From Chloroflexota bacterium (lineage in GTDB: Bacteria; Chloroflexota; Anaerolineae; UBA4142): a stretch of DNA of 5,968 bases. Within the stretch, counting starts at the first letter, position 1; each line of letters begins with the position of its first letter. A model generated the notes under the pieces. That model did no database searches, was not told the origin of the DNA, and saw nothing but the letters and a program-made list of their open reading frames with translations. Where the stretch lies: assembly GCA_023381515.1 (NCBI GenBank), contig JAMCQI010000098.1, positions 1 through 5,968 of the forward strand, written 5' to 3'. Of the stretch, positions 1 through 4,548 are shown one piece after another. Position numbers and translations under genes: made by a program.

Positions 1-1
1 T

Positions 2-406
2 TCCGCGATTCCCGCCGACGTCGCGAGCCTGCCACTGGTGTTCTTCGGGCCGTACGCGTGGGTGTTCTGGGGTGTGCACGTCGGCTTAGGCGTTGTCATC
101 CCGGCGCTGATTCTGGTCCTGCGTCGCCAGTCGCCGACATGGGTCGGCGTCGCGGGCCTGCTCATCGCCGTCACGTTCATCAGCGTGCGTCTCAACATCG
201 TGATTCCAGGGCTCGCCGTGCCCGAACTGCAAGGCTTGCAGAATGCGTTCACGGGGCCAGGGTTGACCTTTGATTATCTCCCGACGCTAACCGAGTGGCT
301 GACGCAAGTCTGGATCGTCTCGACAGGCCTATTGGCCTTCCTGATCGGATATCGCGTCTTGCCGATTGTGACGCGTGGTGCTGCAGACACGACCGCGCGC
401 GCGTAG
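2..406 (+). CDS. NrfD/PsrC-family membrane subunit of a molybdopterin oxidoreductase, C-terminal part
   Basis: The reading frame is open to the left edge, so only the last ~134 residues are present; the N-terminus lies outside. Three hydrophobic stretches that look like membrane helices are visible: one starting PYAWVFWGVHVGLG, one around WVGVAGLLIAVTFISVRLNIVIPG, and a last one around WLTQVWIVSTGLLAFLIGYR. The RLNIVIPG turn after a helix and the closing 'YLPTLTEWLTQVWIV' region are typical of NrfD/PsrC proteins. These integral membrane subunits exchange electrons with the quinone pool and pass them through a ferredoxin-like subunit to a molybdopterin enzyme. The short polar tail ending ARA should face one side of the membrane. 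The next gene encodes a polyferredoxin, which fits a redox complex. The family is clear; the exact substrate (polysulfide, tetrathionate, formate, other) cannot be told without the catalytic subunit. Confidence 0.85.
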   Translation, partial: SAIPADVASLPLVFFGPYAWVFWGVHVGLGVVIPALILVLRRQSPTWVGVAGLLIAVTFISVRLNIVIPGLAVPELQGLQNAFTGPGLTFDYLPTLTEWLTQVWIVSTGLLAFLIGYRVLPIVTRGAADTTARA

Positions 407-414
407 AGAAAAAA

Positions 415-448
415 CGCCAAAGGAGCGAAGGGGCTCGCTCCTTTGGCG
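415..448. terminator. Strong hairpin after the nrfD-like gene, probable intrinsic terminator
   Basis: A perfect 14-bp inverted repeat (arms 415-428 and 435-448, CGCCAAAGGAGCGA and its complement) encloses a 6-base loop. It starts 9 bases after the stop codon. Six A residues (409-414) precede it, but no T run follows on the plus strand. The U tract therefore exists only for minus-strand transcripts. It may still block or stabilise the plus transcript, which would make the downstream polyferredoxin gene a separate unit. Confidence 0.7.
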
Positions 449-517
449 CACTGTCGTCAGACCGATTTCTGACGCTATTCAGACCCAATCACGACCCGCC
501 GGCGCGATAATGCAACC

Positions 518-1711
518 ATGCTCAGCCGCCAAGTCGTCGACAAACTGATCGCGGCAACCCACCCGCAATCCGTGCGCGTAAACGCCACGGCGTGTTTGAA
601 CGCAAAACACAAGGATCGCCACTGCGACAAGTGTTTGGCATGTCCGACCGACGCGGTCCATCTCAGCGGTGCTCAAGTAGAGGTCGACGAAACGCGTTGT
701 GTCGACTGCGGCTTGTGCGCAGCGGTCTGCCCCACCGGCGTGTTCACAACGAGCGGAGCTGGCGACACGGCGATCTTGAGCTCGGCCAAATCGTTTGCCA
801 ATCTCGAATTGGCGTGCCAGCGCCGGCAACCGCGCGAGGCAACCCGTGCGCCGAAAGTCGAGGGTGTAGTTGCCCTCAACTGCTTGGCGCGCCTCTCGCC
901 CGAACTCTTGACTGCCTTGGGCGCAGAACACGCATCCGTCTGGCTCGACGATTCGCCCTGCGCCGATTGCCCAATCGGCGCGCGCACGCATCCGGAAATC
1001 CTTGCGGCGCGCGCGGCGGCGAACCGCTTGCTCGCGGTTTGGAATCGTCGCCCGGTAGATTGTTACGTCGAATCGGCGGACAAGCTCACGAAGGAAGCGC
1101 GACGTGTGTCTCGCTTGACCGAAGGGGACCAGACTGCGTCACGGCGCGAATTGTTCGCTTCTCTATCCAGACGGGCGACCGAGGCCGCCGCGACGGCGTT
1201 CGCAACGATGATTCCTGAAACGCCAAACGGTACGGTGAAGGGTGCGGACACCAATAACTCGTCAAGCCCGCGGCAGACGTTCTTGCGCGCACTTTCGAGC
1301 TTGGGCACCCCGCCGGCCGAACATGTGGAGGGCGAGCACTTGGCCACTATCCGCATTGCCAAGTCGTGTACGGCGTGCGGCTTGTGCGCGAAAATCTGCC
1401 CAACGCAAGCGTTGCGATTCCGCACCGAGGGTACGTCCTTTACCCTGTCGCTGAACACGCGGAAATGCCTGGCGGCGGCATGTCATCTGTGCGAGCTGAT
1501 ATGCGCACCGCACGCTCTCACGCTGACTATGGGCGTGACGCGTGAGGCCTCCACAGCGGACGATCTAGTTCTGCGAAGCGGCGCGCTGTCGGTATGCCGC
1601 AAGTGTTCCGCTCTGTTCGCCGCGCAGGCCGGCGAATCGCTCTGTTCCATCTGCCGGGACGCCGAGACGAAACGGAGCGCGCTCGTCGACGACCTTTTCA
1701 AAAATTTCTAA
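518..1711 (+). CDS. Polyferredoxin-like 4Fe-4S protein with two double-cluster regions and a C-terminal CxxC pair
   Basis: The 397-residue product is soluble and cysteine-rich. The first region has C26, C36, C39 and C42-Pro, then a classic CxxCxxCxxxCP at C61, C64, C67, C71. A middle segment carries isolated Cys100 and Cys122 and a CADCP motif at C148/C151. A second ferredoxin region has CxxCxxCxxxCP at C284, C287, C290, C294, then C317, C322, C325, C329-Pro. The C-terminus has CRKC (360/363) and CSIC (376/379), resembling a zinc ribbon. Up to four [4Fe-4S] clusters plus a metal site are inferred. It lies between an NrfD-like subunit and an FmdE gene, so it probably relays electrons for, or helps mature, a molybdopterin enzyme. 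There is no signal peptide, hence likely cytoplasmic. No clear Shine-Dalgarno precedes the ATG; GATAAT lies at 505-510, so a leaderless message is possible. I do not recognise a named family for the full architecture. Confidence 0.85.
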   Translation: MLSRQVVDKLIAATHPQSVRVNATACLNAKHKDRHCDKCLACPTDAVHLSGAQVEVDETRCVDCGLCAAVCPTGVFTTSGAGDTAILSSAKSFANLELACQRRQPREATRAPKVEGVVALNCLARLSPELLTALGAEHASVWLDDSPCADCPIGARTHPEILAARAAANRLLAVWNRRPVDCYVESADKLTKEARRVSRLTEGDQTASRRELFASLSRRATEAAATAFATMIPETPNGTVKGADTNNSSSPRQTFLRALSSLGTPPAEHVEGEHLATIRIAKSCTACGLCAKICPTQALRFRTEGTSFTLSLNTRKCLAAACHLCELICAPHALTLTMGVTREASTADDLVLRSGALSVCRKCSALFAAQAGESLCSICRDAETKRSALVDDLFKNF

Positions 1712-1787
1712 TCGTTGTTTCTCCGAGCGGCCTGATCTAAAGAACCCATCGTTCCACGATCGCGCTGCCGAGCCTCGTCAAGAGGGA

Positions 1788-1951
1788 CGGAAGACTCTAC
1801 TCTTCCGCCGTGGGTGTGCAAGGAAACGCGCACGCCTCCACGTGCTTGGAAAGGAGAAGGACAGTCGCATCCGGTTGGCGCCGCAGGCGAATCCGACCGG
1901 TCTGTACGGCTTGCCAGTCTCCCTTCTGAGACTGGCAATTCTATTGTGAGG
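1788..1951 (+). promoter_or_regulatory. Structured 5' leader of fmdE; candidate molybdenum/tungsten cofactor (Moco/Tuco) riboswitch
   Basis: The 248 bases between the polyferredoxin and fmdE (1712-1959) hold no convincing gene but four consecutive hairpins. (A) 1788-1794 with 1801-1807, 7 bp. (B) 1809-1813 with 1838-1842, plus inner 1814-1819 with 1828-1833; GCCT is unpaired on the right side and AAGGAAAC forms the loop. (C) 1871-1878 with 1893-1900, plus inner CGCC/GGCG (1879-1882, 1886-1889) around GCA; ACAG/CTGT (1861-1864, 1902-1905) can close it from outside. (D) a terminator-like stem at 1911-1938. Purine-rich single-stranded GGAAAGGAGAAGGA joins B to C. Moco/Tuco riboswitches are known upstream of molybdopterin synthesis, molybdate transport and Mo/W enzyme genes, and fmdE and mobB fit that class. 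I cannot confirm the consensus from memory, so the ligand is inference; the structured leader itself is well supported. Confidence 0.5.
1911..1945 (+). terminator. Terminator-like expression-platform hairpin in the fmdE leader
   Basis: A perfect 11-bp stem (TTGCCAGTCTC at 1911-1921 with 1928-1938) closes a 6-base loop and is followed by TTCTATT (1939-1945), a weak U-rich tract. The Shine-Dalgarno GAGG (1948-1951) lies just after it. Its 3' arm base GACTG (1930-1934) could instead pair with CAGTC at 1862-1866, next to hairpin C, which would open the stem. That alternative pairing is the kind of switch an expression platform needs, but it is inferred by eye. Confidence 0.5.
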
Positions 1952-1959
1952 TATGAAGG

Positions 1960-2589
1960 ATGTACGATTTGCAGGGCTTGTTACACGCAACGGCTTCACG
2001 CCATCACAACCACCTCTGTCCTCGTCAGGTGCTGGGAGTCCGCATGGGGCTATTCGCGGGCGAGTTGCTCGCTCTCGACTTGCCACAAAACGACAAGCGA
2101 TTGTTTACGTTTGTTGAAACGGATGGCTGCCTGACGGATGGAATTGCTGTGGCCACGGGCTGCTGGTGGGGCAGCCGCACGATGTATTTGATGGATTATG
2201 GCAAGAGCGCCGCAACGTTCGTCGACACGCTGACCGAAGCTGCAGTCCGGATTTGGCCCAGTGCGGGATCACGCAAACGCGCGGTGGCTTGTGTGCCTGA
2301 CGCACCCGATCGTTGGCACGCGCAACTGGCCGCATATCAAACCATGCCCACTGAAGACTTGCTGCTCGCACAGCGAGTGACTCTGACCGTCTCCCTCACG
2401 GGGATCATCAGTCAGCATGGCAAGCGAATCGTTTGCGAGCGCTGCGGCGAGGATGTCATCAACGAGCGCTGGGCAACCATCGACGGTGAAAGAATCTGTC
2501 GCGCGTGCGCACAGGGCGCGTATTATTCTGAGGCCGACGGCGAGTTATCAGTCCCCAATCTGCTTGCGACAACCGAATCCGGCGGATAA
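1960..2589 (+). CDS. fmdE: FmdE-family protein (formylmethanofuran dehydrogenase subunit E-like) with C-terminal zinc finger
   Basis: The 209-residue product begins with the FmdE domain (about 1-150). Visible signatures are HHNHLCP (15-21, usually HGHLCPG), VLGVRMG (24-30), ETDGC (53-57), ATGCWWG (65-71) and DYGKSAATF (79-87). A small treble-clef or zinc-ribbon domain follows, with Cys159-x2-Cys162 and Cys180-x2-Cys183. Despite the name, bacterial members occur without methanogenesis and sit beside molybdenum or tungsten enzymes and transporters; their biochemical role is not settled. The conserved His and Cys residues suggest metal or cofactor binding in the cytoplasm. The ATG is preceded by GAGG (1948-1951) at good spacing, and the same frame has a TGA at 1954-1956, so the start is fixed. 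It follows a structured leader and precedes a mobB remnant, all pointing to cofactor handling. The glycine after the HLCP motif is Arg here. Confidence 0.88.
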   Translation: MYDLQGLLHATASRHHNHLCPRQVLGVRMGLFAGELLALDLPQNDKRLFTFVETDGCLTDGIAVATGCWWGSRTMYLMDYGKSAATFVDTLTEAAVRIWPSAGSRKRAVACVPDAPDRWHAQLAAYQTMPTEDLLLAQRVTLTVSLTGIISQHGKRIVCERCGEDVINERWATIDGERICRACAQGAYYSEADGELSVPNLLATTESGG

Positions 2590-2603
2590 AGGCCGGGGGG
2601 ATA

Positions 2604-3096
2604 GTGAGTCGATTCCAATTCTTTCCCTCGTCGGCAAATCGGGATCGGACAAGACAACGCTAATCGAAAGGCTCATGCCTGAAATCCATCGGCACAGCAA
2701 GTGCGTCGCAGTCGTCAAACACCACGCGCACACGTCTTCCGTTGAGGCACATGGCAAAGACGCTAGGCGCTGTCCGGAAGCTGGCGCCTCGGTCGCTAAC
2801 TTCCCCACCGGTTGAGTTCGCCCACTTTACGTGTTGTGCGCGAACCACCGCTCGCCGAGATCGCTGTACGCACTGGGTCGGCGGATCTGATTTTGGCTGA
2901 AGGGCTCTGGCGCGAGCCGGTACCCAAGGTCCAGTTTTCGCGCGCCGAACTTGGCGCCGAGTTGATTGCCAACGCCAACGAACTCATCGCGGTTGCGTCC
3001 GATCGTCCAATGGCTCTCGGCGTCCCGTGTTTTGACCTAGACGACGCCGCAGGCATTGCGGCATTCATCGAAGAGAAATTGCTCTTCGGCTTCTGA
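2604..3096 (+). pseudogene. mobB: mobB-like gene (molybdopterin-guanine dinucleotide synthesis accessory GTPase), frameshifted
   Basis: Two frames together give one MobB protein. The first part (from ATT 2612) reads IPILSLVGKSGSDKTTLIER, then AVVKHHAHTS and GKD, and ends at TGA 2816-2818. The second part, read from about 2812, has SSPTLRVVRE, DLILAEGLWREPVPK, RAELGAEL, ELIAVASD and GVPCFDLDDAAGIAAFIEEK to the stop at 3096. Known MobB binds GTP and helps MobA attach GMP to molybdopterin. Putting back one base near the C run at 2803-2806 would join the frames. The Walker A motif is GKSGSDKT, where GKSGSGKT is expected, so the glycine before the lysine is Asp. No ATG or GTG starts the P-loop frame: GTG 2604, with GGGGGG before it, is one base out of phase, and an in-frame TTG lies at 2564. 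Several lesions together favour a real pseudogene over a read error. Confidence 0.82.
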
Positions 3097-3222
3097 CTTG
3101 AGCACAATACTCAAGATTTCAACCGTTTGTTCCGACACGTCGTAGAAAACTCGAACCTCATTCACCCTCAGTCGGTATTGCGAGCGAGAGACTCCGTGCA
3201 AACGCTTTAGTGGCTTACCCAT
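3037..3222 (-). pseudogene. RelE/ParE-superfamily toxin, C-terminal fragment
   Basis: The 61-residue frame carries the signature second half of a RelE-type ribonuclease toxin: KPLKRLHG, then QYRLRVNEVRVFYDV and VEILSIVLKSEAE. These correspond to the central and last beta strands of the fold. Family members are usually 85-95 residues, and the N-terminal helices are missing; upstream in this frame a TAA is met seven codons before the ATG. No matching N-terminal half appears in the other frames as far as I can see. The 3' end overlaps the last 60 bases of mobB tail to tail, so the tail FLFDECRNACGVV is probably read-through into foreign DNA. A longer frame just upstream on this strand (3215-3577) overlaps its ATG by 8 bases, as an antitoxin might, but I do not recognise it. 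Most likely non-functional. Confidence 0.65.
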
Positions 3223-3711
3223 TGCAGAGTCGTTTTGCGATTACGGCTCGGTGGAACCCTTGCTCCAACTCTTCCGAGGAGGCGATACTCAGGTATCTAC
3301 CGGGCGAAGTAAGTAAGGCCGGGTCGAAGATACGTTGATTCCGGTTATTGATCTCAGCGTTGTGCTTGCGATTTTGATGCTCGTTGGACCGCAAGCTGGC
3401 TAGTCGATGCACACGCAGCCGAGTGCTAACGGGGTAAGAAGCGGCGCGAGAAACAAATCCGCGGGTCCGTGTCCAATTATGGCCCGGCACGGTTGTGCTA
3501 AAGGTACCAGAGCGACGCACTGTCATTTGATGACACTGCACCCTGCGCGCGTTACTGTACGGCATTCTGAACAGCATTTGATCGGCCCATTCCTGCGCGA
3601 GGTTCGACCGGGGTGTTAGCGTCCGGGATCATTGGTTACGGACGAAGCCCAGCAATTTGGAGCACCCATCGGCTCTTGTGTAACTTGTTTACCATCAATT
3701 GCCCCAAAGGA
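3223..3711. other. Gene-poor stretch between the RelE fragment and the DUF433 gene
   Basis: No recognisable protein, tRNA or rRNA is visible over nearly 500 bases. The only long frame is on the minus strand (3215-3577, 120 codons); it is Arg-rich with no motif I know. Codon use and composition look unlike the neighbouring Mo-locus genes, with more A+T. A 15-bp palindrome at 3521-3535 is the one compact feature. The region reads as decayed accessory DNA. Confidence 0.5.
3521..3535. repeat. Short operator-like palindrome
   Basis: TGTCAT-TTG-ATGACA is a perfect 6-bp inverted repeat with a 3-base spacer, embedded in a near-symmetric CACTG...CACTG context. It resembles a dimeric repressor site, but no adjacent promoter or gene start makes a clear target. 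Confidence 0.35.
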
Positions 3712-3766
3712 GCTGATTGGGCAAATCGTGCCACCGATCAGCCCATTTCGAGATCTGTAGTATGAT
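3697..3766 (+). promoter_or_regulatory. Probable promoter/operator of the DUF433-DUF5615 toxin-antitoxin operon
   Basis: TATGAT at 3761-3766 is a good -10 candidate, 45 bases before the antitoxin ATG; no strong -35 is seen at normal spacing. Overlapping inverted repeats lie just upstream: GCTGAT (3712-3717) with ATCAGC (3737-3742), inner GGC/GCC, and TTGCCC with GGGCAA around 3699-3724. Type II toxin-antitoxin operons usually repress themselves at such palindromes, so this is a plausible operator. The assignment is by inspection only. Confidence 0.4.
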
Positions 3767-3810
3767 GGGGTGACGCGAGAATAGGTGTCGTCGCAAAAAA
3801 GGAGCGACCG

Positions 3811-4038
3811 ATGTTCCAGGATCGCATAATAGTAGATCCAGAAATACTTGTCGGCAAGCCCGTGGTAAGGGGCACGCGAATTCCGGTTGAACTCGTCCTC
3901 AAACGTCTGTCTCAGGATCTCGACATCGCTACACTTTTCGAATCCTACCCACGACTCACAGCCGATGATATCAAAGGGTGTCTTGAATACGCCGGCGCGC
4001 TTGTCGAAGGAGAGGCCGTCTATCCCGCGGCGACATAG
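3811..4038 (+). CDS. DUF433 family antitoxin of a DUF433/DUF5615 toxin-antitoxin pair
   Basis: The 75-residue product is a full-length DUF433 protein. It reads IIVDPEILVGKPVVRGTRIPVELVL, the hallmark GKPVxxGTRIPV motif at about residues 15-26, then a helical region with YPRLTADDIKGCLEYA, matching the family's 'yPhLt.edI.aaL.Ya' ending. DUF433 is a winged-helix-like DNA-binding antitoxin (VapB45 type) that neutralises a PIN-like partner and represses the operon. A strong Shine-Dalgarno, AAAGGAG at 3798-3804, lies 6 bases before the ATG. The toxin gene follows after 29 bases on the same strand. The antitoxin looks intact although its partner is truncated, so it may be an orphan now. Confidence 0.88.
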   Translation: MFQDRIIVDPEILVGKPVVRGTRIPVELVLKRLSQDLDIATLFESYPRLTADDIKGCLEYAGALVEGEAVYPAAT

Positions 4039-4067
4039 TCTTTGAAGAAGCCACTGTCGAGCAAGTC

Positions 4068-4292
4068 ATGAAGTTCCTTCTCGACGAGAGCGCCGACTTG
4101 CCTCTCGCGATGTTCCTCCGAGAGTCCGGTCACGACGTAACAGCGATCGCGCATGACTATCCGCAAGCTCTTAAAGATCGAGAAGTGCTTGCCATCGCTT
4201 ACAGGGAACAGCGAATACTACTTACCAACGATCGCGATTTTGGAGAGCTGATCTTCCGGCAGAGGCTGCCCCATTCTGGAGTCGTCCTATAG
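4068..4292 (+). pseudogene. DUF5615 PIN-like toxin, C-terminally truncated at a tRNA fragment
   Basis: The 74 residues match the start of DUF5615 (Mut7-C/PIN-like) toxins: MKFLLDESADLPLAMFLRESGHDV with acidic Asp6-Glu7, then LTNDRDFGELIFRQRLPHSGVVL, carrying the second acidic cluster (DRDFGEL). These aspartates are expected to bind the metal of a ribonuclease site. Family members are usually 110-120 residues; about 40 C-terminal residues are absent. The frame stops at TAG 4290-4292, and the G of that stop is the first base of a half tRNA-fMet. The truncation is therefore a junction, not a natural end. Only weak ribosome-binding sequence precedes the ATG, consistent with coupling to the antitoxin 29 bases upstream. 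Whether the shortened product is toxic is unknown; I expect not. Confidence 0.75.
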
Positions 4293-4337
4293 CTCATAAC
4301 CCGAAGGTCTCCAGTTCGAGTCTGGGCCCCGCTACTA
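4292..4337 (+). pseudogene. 3' half of an initiator tRNA-Met (CAU)
   Basis: The sequence begins in the anticodon region with GCTCATAACCCGAAGGTC, identical to the usual bacterial initiator tRNA core as I recall it. The anticodon loop CTCATAA carries CAU, and the 3' arm has the CCC that pairs with the initiator GGG. The T arm TCCAG-TTCGAGT-CTGGG folds with five pairs. The acceptor 3' strand CCCCGCT and A discriminator follow, then CTA, so CCA is not encoded. The D arm, acceptor 5' strand and anticodon 5' stem are missing: the DNA to the left is toxin coding sequence and cannot pair with it. It is a remnant, either a displaced half from integration at a tRNA-fMet gene or a recombination scar. 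Confidence 0.82.
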
Positions 4338-4342
4338 TGAAG

Positions 4343-4384
4343 AGACCGCCTGATCGCTCGGGAGAGCGCGGGCGGTCTTTTTTT
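4343..4384 (+). terminator. Rho-independent terminator after the tRNA-fMet fragment
   Basis: AGACCGCC (4343-4350) pairs with GGCGGTCT (4371-4378). An inner stem CGCTC/GAGCG (4355-4359, 4364-4368) is capped by GGGA. The outer stem runs straight into seven T residues (4378-4384). It lies 5 bases after the tRNA 3' end, as expected for the native terminator of the tRNA gene, and would now also end the toxin-antitoxin transcript. Confidence 0.88.
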
Positions 4385-4548
4385 GTGTACCGGTCCGGAG
4401 TTCGTTCAGGCCAGCGCTGCGGCAGCCCGAATGGCGATGCGCGCGGTGCCTTACCCGCAGGGCTTACTCGCTTGACGCGGAAACCGAAATAGCCTTCCTC
4501 GCATAAGGTGGGGGTAACCACACATCTGCACAGCGGAGGAAGGTCACG

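Noticed and set aside
479..991. 170-codon minus-strand frame opposite the polyferredoxin
   Set aside because: Mirror frame of a cysteine-rich real gene in G+C-rich DNA; no motifs of its own.
592..1218. 208-codon plus-strand frame inside the polyferredoxin
   Set aside because: Arg-rich shadow frame; the overlapping frame carries the ferredoxin motifs.
1778..2134. Small frames on both strands across the fmdE leader
   Set aside because: They run over the hairpins and into fmdE, with no motifs or ribosome-binding sites; the inverted repeats explain the region better as RNA structure.
2800..2818. Programmed frameshifting in mobB
   Set aside because: No X XXY YYZ slippery heptamer or strong downstream stem is seen, and the Walker A and start-codon defects point to decay instead.
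3407..3619. 70-codon plus-strand frame in the gene-poor stretch
   Set aside because: No ribosome-binding site, no recognisable motif and Arg/His/Pro-rich composition typical of chance frames.
4255..4337. A complete tRNA-fMet gene
   Set aside because: Bases left of 4292 form toxin codons and do not provide the D arm, acceptor 5' strand or a GGG to pair with the anticodon stem; only the 3' half is present.
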